DNA of 38,696 nt from Paramicrosporidium saccamoebae (taxonomy: Eukaryota; Rozellomycota): contig MTSL01000054.1 of the NCBI GenBank assembly GCA_002794465.1, forward strand, positions 1 through 38,696, in the 5' to 3' direction. How positions within the stretch are numbered: the first letter of the stretch is position 1; each line of letters starts with the position of its first letter. The notes under the pieces were generated by a model that saw nothing but the letters and a program-made list of their open reading frames with translations, searched no databases and was not told where the DNA came from. This document shows positions 8,795 to 17,116 of the stretch, piece after piece. The position numbers and the translations under genes were made by a program.

Positions 8795-9286
8795 ATGAAC
8801 ACTTCCCGAAACAATCTCACCTTTGCCGCCATCGTCTTCATCATCACGGCACTGGTCGTTTTAGTGCACAGCAAACAGCACAAGCCCTCAGCGGGTGCTG
8901 CTAGTGCAAATGTCCTTGCTCCTAGTGCCTTGGTAAAGCAGACAATCAACTCGGCAAAGGTCGTCATATTCTCAAAGTCTTATTGCCCATATTGCATGGG
9001 GGTCAAGAAGATTTTCGAGCAGATGGGACAAACCTATCACGCCATTGAGTTGGACACACGTGGTATATGACTTTTAAGGCTAAGATTATAGATGATGGGA
9101 CGAAAATTCAGGATTACTTATTAGAGTTTACCAATCAACGGACAGTCCCCAATGTCTTTATTAACGGTACTGCAGTAGCACCATCTAATGTTAGGCGAAC
9201 ATGTGGGTGGACTGGACAAGACCAGGGATCTCCAACAGAAAAACGTTCTGGTGGGGATGTTGGGGAAGCAAGAGGACGAGCTGTGA
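8795..9286 (+). CDS. Secretory-pathway dithiol glutaredoxin
   Basis: Three exons: 8795-9062, 9092-9166 and 9195-9286. The introns are 29 nt (GTATATG...ATTATAG) and 28 nt (GTACTG...CTAATGTTAG). The 144-aa product has an N-terminal hydrophobic signal/anchor (FAAIVFIITALVVLVHS), then a glutaredoxin fold: VVIFSKSYCPYCMGVKKIF with the CPYC active site, IELDTR, QRTVPNVFING with the cis-Pro, and GEHVGGLDKTRDL binding glutathione. The layout is that of yeast Grx6/Grx7, luminal enzymes of the early secretory pathway. The last residues are KQEDEL, reminiscent of an H/KDEL-type ER retrieval signal. Without splicing the frame stops directly after ELDTRGI. An AATAAA is at 9321, only 19 bp before the next glutaredoxin. 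Confidence 0.87.
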
Positions 9287-9339
9287 CTGCCTGGCAGGCT
9301 CACTTTTTTCAGATCTTAAAAATAAATTAATTGTTTGTG

Positions 9340-9667
9340 ATGGCAATTAGCGAGATTGTTCAGAAGACCATTGCCTCGGGAAAGGTGGTGATATTTTCAA
9401 AGTCGACTTGTCTATACTGCGTCAAAGCAAAAAATCTATTTGATGACCTGGGACAGGCCTTTGTTGCTCTCGAGCTCGATGAGATACGTACCCTATGACA
9501 AACATTCTTTAACCGTAGCGGATGGGCCGGAAATCCAGGCATACTTGACGGAGACTACCCGCACGCGCACCGTGCCCAATATCTTTATCAATGGTCGTCA
9601 CATTGGTGGTCTGGACGACACCAAGGTGCTGTACCGCAGCGGAGAGCTTCAGAAGCTATTGGAGTGA
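9340..9667 (+). CDS. Cytosolic glutaredoxin
   Basis: Two exons: 9340-9487 and 9519-9667. The 31-nt intron (GTACCC...TTTAACCGTAG) gives a 98-aa protein of classic length. It has no targeting sequence (MAISEIVQKTIASGKVVIFS). The active site reads CLYC rather than the usual CPYC; the TVPNIFING cis-Pro loop and GGLDD glutathione-binding turn are intact. It ends SGELQKLLE. It lies directly downstream of the secretory glutaredoxin on the same strand and is clearly its tandem duplicate; the intron in the ELD...DG region sits at the matching position in both. Stop and poly(A) signal overlap (TGAATAAA). Role: glutathione-dependent disulfide reduction. Confidence 0.9.
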
Positions 9668-10053
9668 ATAAAGGTGTCTTGGTATCGCTAGATGCTTGCG
9701 TACTATCTGTGGTGAGCGCTATCGAGTATTTGAGTGGCTCTGTTTCATGATAGGGATGCCACCACATACTTTGTCAAGGCTAATTGTTCAGACAGGGAGA
9801 GAACTTTTCATCACCATTTCGTAAGCCCTAACCTCATTACAATGAGACTGATTGACTGAACAGAAAGGGCGATCCCATAATCCGGTATGCTGAGGGTGAA
9901 AACCTATAAAGGCACCATGTACTTTAATAAAACTAATTCGCTCATCAGCACACTACTTGACAGCCCTATCCAGCGTCCTTTGTAATGGCATGCACAAACT
10001 TTGGACCAATAACAATGTTCGCGCTTTCAATGCCACAAATAAAATATTCTTAA
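9668..10053. other. Intergenic spacer, no gene recognised
   Basis: 386 bases between glutaredoxin 2 and SEC10. A CCTATAAAGG box sits at 9903-9912, followed by an ATG opening only a 22-codon frame, and there is a CCAAT at 10008-10012. No tRNA, snRNA or snoRNA signature could be read with confidence on either strand. It probably holds the SEC10 promoter and perhaps an unseen first exon. Confidence 0.4.
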
Positions 10054-12586
10054 ATGTTGAATGCGGGAAATCCCACACCTGTATACATGTTGAATCACGA
10101 TTGTAGCTCCATGTTGTAGGGAAGCGACGCAAAAGTGCGGGAATTTATTGAACAAGTTGCTCAGACAGCCGAAAAGACTCAGGTAGTCAGTCTGGGCAAT
10201 GCAGAAACCCAGACATTGATTCCGTATATCAATGCATTTGAAGAGTCGCTCATTGAGAACCGCAGTCTTCAGGACACCCTTGAAACGCGCGTTGTGCGCC
10301 TCGATGACTCCATAGCGGACGAGACTGGAGAATTGCATGTCAAAGTGCAGGCCATGGGCGAGTCACTCGTCGGCTTGTTCTCTTCCTTCAAGCGATTGGA
10401 AGAGACGTTTGAACATAGCCAGAGCGTCGCCTCTCGGAGTGGAAAACTGATCGAGTCTTTGTACCGACTTAGGCGGAGGAGTATGGATGCAAAGGAGCTG
10501 TTCTTAATAGTCTCGGATATGGCGGCCGGGAAGGGAGCCAGTCGATTGAATGCGATCCTGGACTCGGCATCATCGGAAACCCGTTTACATGGCTCCAAAA
10601 TTATGCGACGTCTCAAGTACTTTTTGAAGCCCCCCTAACGATATAGGTCGATACAGGAGGCTAACATTGAGGGAGCTGAAGAGGCCACGAGACTTATTGG
10701 TGATCTGGTGGTAAAGTACGAAGAGAATTTACTAGAAGAGTTCCACAATGCGTTTGAAGAGAATGATATGGCGCAGATGCGTCTAGCAGCTTCTCTACTG
10801 ATGAAATACAACGGAGGACAATCCTGTGTCCAGTCTTTTGTTGCACAACATGCATTCTTTGTGGAGCCAGTCCAAACAGAGTCCATCCGCAGCCAATATC
10901 ACCCGTCCAGAATGGTCACTTTCCTTGATCTAGGCAAGCTGCCAGAGCCGGACGAAGCTCTCATGTCGCTGTTTGAGCAAATTGCGCAGACTGCAGAGGC
11001 AGACTGGCAATATCTGGAGGCCGTCTTTGAGGAGCCATTGGCAGTGATGAATTATCTAATGCAAAGAATTTTCAGAGAACCGGTGCAAGTCCACATTGAT
11101 GAAGTATTGAAGCAGGCCAAAAGTCACAGTGAACTAGCGTATCTGCGAACATTGTTTGCCAGTTACAAGGCAACCCTGACGCTAATCAAAAGACTGGGCG
11201 CAAGTTATGCGCGTCACATCAAAGAAACAGCTGCACATTCGAGCGAAATTGCAGAGGTTGGAGTGGAAGGAACCATTTCAATGGTAAATTCCCAGCTCTC
11301 AGGATTGATGGAAGACTTGTTCTCTTCCCATGTAAAGACTGGAGGCTATTTGGAATTGGAGCAGCGCGTCTCTCAAGAGCTATATTCGTTGGCTAACACT
11401 CCACTTTTGTCCTATCTGCAGCTCAGACGGAGTGCATCCAGGAATGTAATCTCGTCAGTGTTTTCGCGCGGCAAAGAGTCGGCTCCTGGATCGCCTCGTG
11501 CATCTACGACTACTGGAGAAGTGCTGATCCTCTTTTCAGACGGACAGCCGCTGATCAGGAAGGGAGAGGGAGAGAATGGAATCCCGAGCGAGGAGGTTGT
11601 CAACCACTGTTTGGCCATCCATGCCGAACTTGCAGCCCGTCTCTTTATTCTTCTTCCCACAGATCGCCGTGGCCCTGCCTTGGAACAGTCGATGAAAGTG
11701 TTGTTGACTAACCTACTGGAACGTTATATTGAGGCGAGTTTGGATTGTTCTCTGGAGAGTGTGGACGCTTCGCTGGGTCTTCATCCGCGCTCATTTGAGG
11801 TCATTCAAGCATCATGTCGCATTCTAAGCATCATTTTGCTATACTGTCACAAACACTTTTTGCCTTTAATTGTCACGGCGTCTTCCATCTCCTATCGAAA
11901 CATGGTCCAGAACAAGACTGATGCTGCTGGTCGGATCACGGAAAAGATTGATCGATTACTAAGGAAGGAATTGGAAAGTTCGTTGAAATGGATTGAGGAT
12001 CAGTTATTGGCCAAACAGCGCAAGAGTGATTTCAAGCCCCACCCAGACGATCTTGAGGCGCTGATGGGACCCAGCCAGGTAGGATTGGGCAAGGTGTCCT
12101 TGTAATTTTAGGCGTGCGACTTGACCTGCCAGTTTATCGCCCAGGTGGCAAAGACTGTCATTGAAAGGTTGGACCCTGCAAATGCCACTGCCTTTCTGGC
12201 TGAGCTTGGGGGCGGACTGCACCATTTGCTGCTGAACCACCTAAAAAATTATTCAATAAGCGACACTGGGGCCATGATTCTGCAAAAGTACATTTGCCAT
12301 CGTGCGACTATTGTGTAGTGATTTGAAGAAATATCGGGCGTTGGTGGATGAAATGGCGCCTGCTGCAAACATCCTCCGAGACCGTTTTGATATGCTATGG
12401 GAGCTTGGCCATCTGTTTGTGGTCCGGCCAGAGAATCTGCGATCAGTTATGCAGGAGGGCCATCTAGGCAGACTGGATGTCAAGCTTATCTACCCCTACA
12501 TTTCGCAGCGTGCCGACTATGCCCAAGCTAAAATTGACCTACTCTTCCCCGATATGGAAAAGTCGTTTTCTCGTCTCTTCCTCTAA
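10054..12586 (+). CDS. SEC10: Exocyst subunit Sec10
   Basis: Five exons: 10054-10080 (tentative), 10120-10616, 10647-12078, 12112-12287 and 12319-12586. Introns 2-4 are 30, 33 and 31 nt and each is needed to keep the frame; intron 1 (39 nt) is the least certain. The product is 799 aa, the usual Sec10/EXOC5 length. The N-terminal third is coiled coil (residues ~40-120). The middle and C-terminus form the helical CATCHR-type rod, ending with the conserved run DLKKYRALVDEM, FDMLWELGHLFVV, PENLRSVMQEGHLGRLD and YISQRADY. Known role: tethering secretory vesicles at the plasma membrane. A poly-Ser/Thr patch near residue 435 (SPRASTTTGE) looks like a disordered loop. AATAAA is ~10 bp after the stop. 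Confidence 0.9.
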
Positions 12587-12683
12587 TCGCCATGTAATAA
12601 AACGAAGCAGGTTTGCCGAGAGGAACTGCAAAGACAAGAATCCATAACAATTGGAATCCATATTTAAGTAAAATTAAGTGTAA

Positions 12684-12979
12684 CTACCAGAAGAGCTGGG
12701 CACGGAACAGCTGGAAAATTGCTAACTTGTGAGCACCATAAAGCCATTTTACCTGAGCCGATAACCACAAAAATTAGGAATCCCAGCAGAATAGGGCCAG
12801 CCGGATAAGTCGACGATGCGTCCTTCTTCTACACCATAAACATTGCGTCGGTCCACAACATACCAGACTGCTCTTCACCTTGCCACGACGACTAATGTTG
12901 CTCATGTGCGTGTCGCTCTTTAGGCGCATCTCCGTAGACTTTGGCTAAGAGCATGAGAAAGACACCAAGCAGCTACCAT
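12684..12979 (-). CDS. SERP1: RAMP4/SERP1 (Ysy6) ER translocon protein
   Basis: A four-exon minigene on the minus strand: 12977-12979 (only the ATG), 12864-12944, 12753-12828 and 12684-12721. The introns are 32, 35 and 31 nt. The joined 65-aa product starts MPKSTEMRLKSDTHMSNISR, has the basic RRGKVKSS linker, then YPAGPILLGFLIFVVIGSAI and FQLFRAQLFW. This is the RAMP4 layout: ~65 aa, cytosolic basic region and one C-terminal tail-anchor helix with the family GSAIFQ motif. Known role: binds the Sec61 translocon and protects membrane proteins during ER stress. The gene is broken into pieces too short for ordinary ORF detection. The coding portion of exon 1 is exactly the start codon. It is divergent from DPH5, 17 bp between start codons. 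Confidence 0.85.
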
Positions 12980-12996
12980 TGTGGCTACAGGGGTAG

Positions 12997-13860
12997 ATGC
13001 TTTTCCTGATTGGTCTTGGGTTGGGCGATGAGCGAGACATTACTGTCAAAGGCCTTGAGGCCATCAAATCGTGCAAACGTGTCTTCCTAGATGCCTACAC
13101 CAGCATCCTGGGAGTTGACAAAGGCAACTTGGAGGCTTACTACGGAGTCGCAGTGACGGTGGCGGACAGGGAAATGGTCGAGTCAGCTGCCGACCCTATC
13201 CTTCAGGATGCTGACACGGAGAATGTTGCGTTTCTGGTAGTTGGAGACCCCTTTGGAGCCACCACTCACACCGACCTGTACATGCGCGCCGTCCAGCGTT
13301 CAATCCCCGTGCGTGTCGTCCATAACGCATCCATCATCAATGCCGTGGGATCCTGTGGTCTGCAGCTCTACTCTTACGGCCCCATCATCACCGTCCCCTT
13401 TTTTACGGACAACTGGCGTCCCGACTCGCCCTACCACAAGATTGCTGCCAATTTCAAGGCCGGGATGCATACTCTGTGTCTGCTGGACATTAAGGTAAAG
13501 GAGCAGAGCGAAGAGAATCTTCTAAAGGGTCGTTTGATATACGAACCCCCGAGATTCATGACAGTGCGTCAGGCTGTGGCACAGCTGCTGGAGAGTGAGG
13601 AGCGTAATGGACTGAGTGTGTGTACACCCTCCACCTTGGGTGTTGGAATGATGCGCATTGGCAGCGAATCGCAAAAAATTATAGTGGGAACTATGAGCGA
13701 GTTGCTTGAAGTCTCTGAAGACATGTTTGGTGGGCCTTTGCACTCTTTCATTCTCCCCGCAAAAGATTTGCATGAGATTGAATTCCAAATGCTGCAGCTC
13801 TATGCTCTTCCCAATTCAGTCATTAAATCTGTCACCTTTGCCGATTACAATAAACACTAG
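12997..13860 (+). CDS. DPH5: Diphthine methyl ester synthase
   Basis: 287 aa, single exon, full length for the family. It begins MLFLIGLGLGDERDITVKGL, the canonical DPH5 N-terminus, followed by VFLDAYTSIL, the SAM-binding VVGDPFGATTHTDL, VVHNASIINAVGSCGLQLY, and the C-terminal FILPAKDLHEIEFQML. Role: S-adenosylmethionine-dependent tetramethylation step in making diphthamide on elongation factor 2. All family motifs look intact, with no frameshift. It ends in FADYNKH and is followed by a spacer with a duplicated 26-bp sequence. Confidence 0.97.
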   Translation: MLFLIGLGLGDERDITVKGLEAIKSCKRVFLDAYTSILGVDKGNLEAYYGVAVTVADREMVESAADPILQDADTENVAFLVVGDPFGATTHTDLYMRAVQRSIPVRVVHNASIINAVGSCGLQLYSYGPIITVPFFTDNWRPDSPYHKIAANFKAGMHTLCLLDIKVKEQSEENLLKGRLIYEPPRFMTVRQAVAQLLESEERNGLSVCTPSTLGVGMMRIGSESQKIIVGTMSELLEVSEDMFGGPLHSFILPAKDLHEIEFQMLQLYALPNSVIKSVTFADYNKH

Positions 13861-13883
13861 AGTGAGTAACGTTACTATTAATT

Positions 13884-13935
13884 GGTGGATATTGCACGTC
13901 TTTTCAGTTGGTAGATATTGCAAGTCTTATCAGTC
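13884..13935. repeat. Two-copy 26-bp tandem repeat
   Basis: The 26-bp unit GGTGGATATTGCACGTCTTT(TCAGTT) is followed directly by a second copy with four or five differences. It lies in the 246-bp spacer between DPH5 and RRP45; nothing else was recognised there. Confidence 0.75.
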
Positions 13936-14106
13936 AGTGGATAAGCGCGTCAGAATTCTGATGTTTAGATCATTTTACACGGTGCGTATCACTAATTATT
14001 TGTCAAAGTCGCCTCATAACCTCACAGTCTCACACAGTCTTGACAAACCACATCAATCATTCCAGCTACTTTATAGGTATGCCAATTGTCTGTACCCCAG
14101 TAGCCG

Positions 14107-14955
14107 ATGATTTCCAACTTGGAACGCTCTTTCATCCTTAAGGCACTGTGTTCTGGGGTCCGGTTGGACGAACGCACTCTCAACTCTTTCCGCGATACAT
14201 CTTTTCTGTTCCATCCCACCCAACGTGGTCACGTCACAGTGCACCTTGGCCAGACCAAGGTCCTCGCCGTCACCACGGCCACCATCATTCGTCCCTATGT
14301 CGACCGTCCTGCCGAAGGGACCATCAACTATTTTGTCGACCTTACTGCACTAGCCCTGCTGGAGAGTGACGAGCAGGAGGAGGGTAGGCTGCAGAGGCTG
14401 CTGGAGAGGGTACTGAAAAACAGCAGGGTGGTGGATACGGAAAGTTTATGTGTGGTGCCTGGAGAGAGAGTTTGGTCGGTGCGAGTGGATATTCGTGTCA
14501 TTGACCATGACGGTGCATTGCTGGATGCATCTGTTGCAGCCGCTGTAGCTTCGCTTGTTGATTTCCGTCGTCCCGAAGTGACTGTCACTGAAGATGGTGT
14601 TACTGTTCATTCTGAATTTGAACGGAATCCAGTGCCGCTCGCCCTACACAATCCTGCCATTGCAGTGTCATTTGCAGTGCTAGATCCGGCTGAGGAGGAG
14701 ACTGACCATGCGACAAAGCAGCAAAGCAAAGTCGTCCCAGTGGTTGATCCCGTGTGGATGGAGGAACAGTGCGGGGGAGGACGGCTGAGTATGGCCATTA
14801 ATAGGAATGGTGAGGTTGTCATGTTGGTAAAGACGGGTGGGGAGGCGCTTGATATGGAAACGATACAGACCGACTGTTTATATGTTGCTCGTCAAAGAGC
14901 TGTTCATATCCTAGATGCTATTAACGCGGCCATTGTTAAGGCTCGCGGCAAATAA
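14107..14955 (+). CDS. RRP45: Exosome core subunit Rrp45 (RNase PH fold)
   Basis: 282 aa, single exon. It opens MISNLERSFILKALCSGVRL with DERTLNSFRD, the RRP45/EXOSC9 signature, and carries RNase PH-fold strands (GHVTVHLGQTKVLAVTTATI, VDLTALALLES, WSVRVDIRVIDHDGALLDAS) and the late segment RLSMAINRNGEVVMLVKTGG. Known role: one of six PH-like ring subunits of the 9-subunit RNA exosome; eukaryotic subunits are catalytically dead. It is shorter than human EXOSC9 because the acidic C-terminal tail is absent, as in other compact genomes. An inserted acidic loop (PAEEETDHATKQQSK) is a local peculiarity. Confidence 0.93.
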   Translation: MISNLERSFILKALCSGVRLDERTLNSFRDTSFLFHPTQRGHVTVHLGQTKVLAVTTATIIRPYVDRPAEGTINYFVDLTALALLESDEQEEGRLQRLLERVLKNSRVVDTESLCVVPGERVWSVRVDIRVIDHDGALLDASVAAAVASLVDFRRPEVTVTEDGVTVHSEFERNPVPLALHNPAIAVSFAVLDPAEEETDHATKQQSKVVPVVDPVWMEEQCGGGRLSMAINRNGEVVMLVKTGGEALDMETIQTDCLYVARQRAVHILDAINAAIVKARGK

Positions 14956-15067
14956 AACCGATTCAACCCCCTACTCTAGTGTTTAGTGTTCAGTGTTAGA
15001 TAATATCTTGGTGCTTTGCACATTTTTGGATTCTAATGCTTGGTATTCTATTATATTTAATTGTACA

Positions 15068-15230
15068 TTCCAAGAAATTATACACTCGGATAAACCCTTG
15101 TGTTCCAAAAACTATACATACACTCGAGCCACCTTGGCATTCCAAAGACTATACATACACTCGAGACACCTTTGCACTCCAAAGACTATGCATGCATACA
15201 CTCGATACACCTTTGGATTGCAAGAAATTT
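15068..15230. repeat. 35-40 bp tandem minisatellite (about 4.3 copies)
   Basis: Units at 15068-15102, 15103-15139, 15140-15177 and 15178-15217, with a partial unit to 15230. The shared core is TTCCAAAGACTATACATACA followed by CTCGAGNCACCTTTG. Copies 2 and 3 are nearly identical. The array fills the spacer between the convergent 3' ends of RRP45 and the cyclophilin gene. Confidence 0.85.
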
Positions 15231-15238
15231 TGATCAGT

Positions 15239-15793
15239 TTACATTTCGCCGCATTCAGAAATAATGACGGGGAGCTTGGGTTTTGATGCCACAAGAGGAA
15301 CTTGCTCAATTAACCGGACCACATTCATGCCGTCTATTACTCGACCAAACACAACGTGCTTTCCATCAAGAAACTCGCATGGCGCACAGGTAATGTAAAA
15401 CTGACACCCGTTGGTATCTGGTCCCGAATTGGCCATTGCCACCATGCCAGCCTCTCCGTGTCTTTCCATAGTCTCATCGGCAAAGTGCTCCCCATATATG
15501 GACATGACACCAAGACCATCGCCGCGCACAAAATCTCCACCCTGCACCATAAACTGCGGCACGACCCGATGGAAAGGGGCACCTTTATAGCCCACCGGTA
15601 GTCCGTTACGTCGATGTTCGCCAGTACACAGCTGCCGGAAATTCTCGGCAGTACGCGGAGTCCTGTCCGCGAATAGTTCAATTTTAATGCGACCAACCGT
15701 CTTTCCGCCAATGGAAATATCCAGAAAAACTATTGGATTCACCACCGCATCGCTGGGCGCGTTTCTGGTGGGCACTGCACTGATACTAGCCAT
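15239..15793 (-). CDS. PPIH: Spliceosomal-type cyclophilin (PPIH-like)
   Basis: 184 aa from the ATG at 15793, aligning well with PPIH (human starts [20 protein letters not shown]; here MASISAV... then [20 protein letters not shown]). The whole cyclophilin barrel is present: [15 protein letters not shown] with the catalytic Arg, [35 protein letters not shown], and the PPIH-type ending [14 protein letters not shown]. The Trp that binds cyclosporin in CypA, kept in human PPIH as CDWLDGKH, is Phe here (CEFLDGKH). Known role: U4/U6-U5 snRNP-associated prolyl isomerase. An in-frame ATG at 15880 would add 29 residues but overlaps the opposite gene's start codon. Confidence 0.92.
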   Translation of the reverse strand: MASISAVPTRNAPSDAVVNPIVFLDISIGGKTVGRIKIELFADRTPRTAENFRQLCTGEHRRNGLPVGYKGAPFHRVVPQFMVQGGDFVRGDGLGVMSIYGEHFADETMERHGEAGMVAMANSGPDTNGCQFYITCAPCEFLDGKHVVFGRVIDGMNVVRLIEQVPLVASKPKLPVIISECGEM

Positions 15794-15878
15794 CCCAGGA
15801 TAATTGATTGTGAGGTTGGGAAGCTCTTGTTTGGGACCCCTGGTCCTCAATACACTGATTAGTCGGTGAATTGTAGCC

Positions 15879-16205
15879 ATGCAGCGCTTTGTGGGGATGG
15901 TTGTCGGAACTTCAATGAAGAAAACAGCCAAAGTATGTGTCGAAAGACTTGTAAAGCACCAGCGCTATCTCAAAGTGATGCGATTAAAGAAGAACTATTT
16001 GGTGCATGACGAACACGAAATGGCCGTCATTGGAGACGTCGTGGCTATCGAATACAGCGGCAAGCGGAGCAGCAGGAAAGCATTTACCATGACAGAGATA
16101 CTGAAGGAGGCAAAGCGGTATCAGCATCCTGTCACAGGACAGGTCTACACTGCCCCCGCTGCCCAGGCGCCTGCAGAGGCATGGCGGCAATTGTTTCCAC
16201 AATAA
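15879..16205 (+). CDS. MRPS17: Mitochondrial ribosomal protein uS17m
   Basis: 108 aa, single exon. It shows the S17 OB-fold pattern [53 protein letters not shown], with the short C-terminal extension typical of mitochondrial members. Absence of the cytosolic eS/uS17 (S11e) N-terminal domain argues for the mitochondrial form. Its presence means the organism retains mitochondrial protein synthesis, hence a mitochondrial genome, which excludes canonical mitosome-bearing Microsporidia. It is divergent from the cyclophilin gene and ends ~100 bp before the convergent BAP31-like gene. AATAAA overlaps the stop codon. Confidence 0.9.
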   Translation: MQRFVGMVVGTSMKKTAKVCVERLVKHQRYLKVMRLKKNYLVHDEHEMAVIGDVVAIEYSGKRSSRKAFTMTEILKEAKRYQHPVTGQVYTAPAAQAPAEAWRQLFPQ

Positions 16206-16304
16206 AGGCAATTTTATTGTCTCCAGTTGCCACAAAACTAAAGCATTGTGACTCTGATGCATTTTAGTGTCTTCATATCAGGTGCAATTTTTCGTTTATC
16301 GCAT

Positions 16305-16942
16305 TTACTCTCGCTTCTGCTTACCAGGCTCGATAAGGCAGTCAGTCTCGCCCTTAAAGCGGTCAGGGTCGTTCTTAAAGTGGCTGGATTCGTTGGCGAG
16401 GCGGTCGAGCTGTTCGCGGAGCTGTGGTACTTCGGAAATGAGACGTTCACGATCGCGCCGCAAATCTTCCACTTCGATTCGATTCATGACCACCTCGTCC
16501 TCTTCCAATTCGACAGTCGTTCCTTGTGCAGCATATAGCTTTGTGAACTGATAGATTACACTAAACATTATGCACGGTCGTGTCTTTTTACAACTCGAGA
16601 AAGAGCGTAAATGCAGTCAGATACATGTTGCGCTGCGCATAGAACATTTTCGAGTTGATCTGGTCATAAGTTTTGGAGCCAACAGCACCCTCTTTCTGAA
16701 TGCGCAACTGCAAGGAGCGTGTCATCGAGTCTAATAATTAGCAATAGCACCCTGAGGATACCCGCAAAAAGGACAAACACAAGGATGGACAGAATTCGGA
16801 GTACGTAGCGAAGTTGACGGTAGTTTTTGACAGTTTCAATGCATTTTATCTTCCATTTACGGGGTATTGGGACAATAAGAAACAGAAATACAGAAACTTC
16901 CAGCACTAGTACCACCCATACCATCTCATGTTGGAGTGACAT
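16305..16942 (-). CDS. BAP31/Yet-family ER membrane protein
   Basis: Three exons: 16762-16942, 16592-16730 and 16305-16560, with two 31-nt introns (GTATCC...GCTAATTATTAG and GTAAAA...CATAATGTTTAG). The product is 191 aa. It begins MSLQHEMVWVVLVLEVSVFL then PIPRKWK, the BAP31/Yet1 N-terminus, with a second helix YVLRILSILVFVLFAD. The family signature KMFYAQRNMYLTAFTLFLEF spans the exon 2-3 junction. A third hydrophobic stretch and a cytosolic coiled coil (VEDLRRDRERLISEVPQLRE) follow. It ends KQKRE, a K-x-K-x-x dilysine-type ER retrieval signal. Known role: ER cargo-sorting/chaperone scaffold associated with the translocon. Neither end of the protein makes sense without the two introns. Confidence 0.9.
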
Positions 16943-17014
16943 GCAGAGTTTAACCTTGCCCCAACTAAACCCGTCTGCATAGTCTGAGAATTAACGTAAG
17001 GGCCATAACCCCAT

Positions 17015-17085
17015 GGTCTTATGGTGTAGCGGTAGCACCCAGGACTCTGAATCCTGTAACCCGAGTTCGATTCTCGGTAAGACCA
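17015..17085 (+). tRNA. trnQ-CUG: tRNA-Gln (anticodon CTG)
   Basis: A cloverleaf is readable. The acceptor GGTCTTA pairs with TAAGACC (17078-17084), discriminator A at 17085. The anticodon stem CAGGA/TCCTG has loop CTCTGAA, giving anticodon CUG. The T arm CCGAG-TTCGATT-CTCGG doubles as the B box. No intron. A T5 pol III terminator follows at ~17096. Confidence 0.95.
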
Positions 17086-17116
17086 AAGTTCCTTCTTTTT
17101 ATTTTATCCCCATTTA

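Noticed and set aside
9780-9850. Possible C/D box snoRNA on the minus strand (GTGATGA with a nearby CTGA)
   Set aside because: The boxes are only ~16 nt apart and no terminal stem or second box pair could be found.
15068-15230. CRISPR-like array
   Set aside because: Units are directly adjacent with no unique spacers, and the genome is eukaryotic; it is a minisatellite.
16217-16317. A further intron at the 3' end of the BAP31-like gene starting at GTAAGC
   Set aside because: The only downstream acceptor would need ~90 nt and leads to unrelated sequence inside the uS17m 3' region; the unspliced end KQKRE is a good ER retrieval signal.
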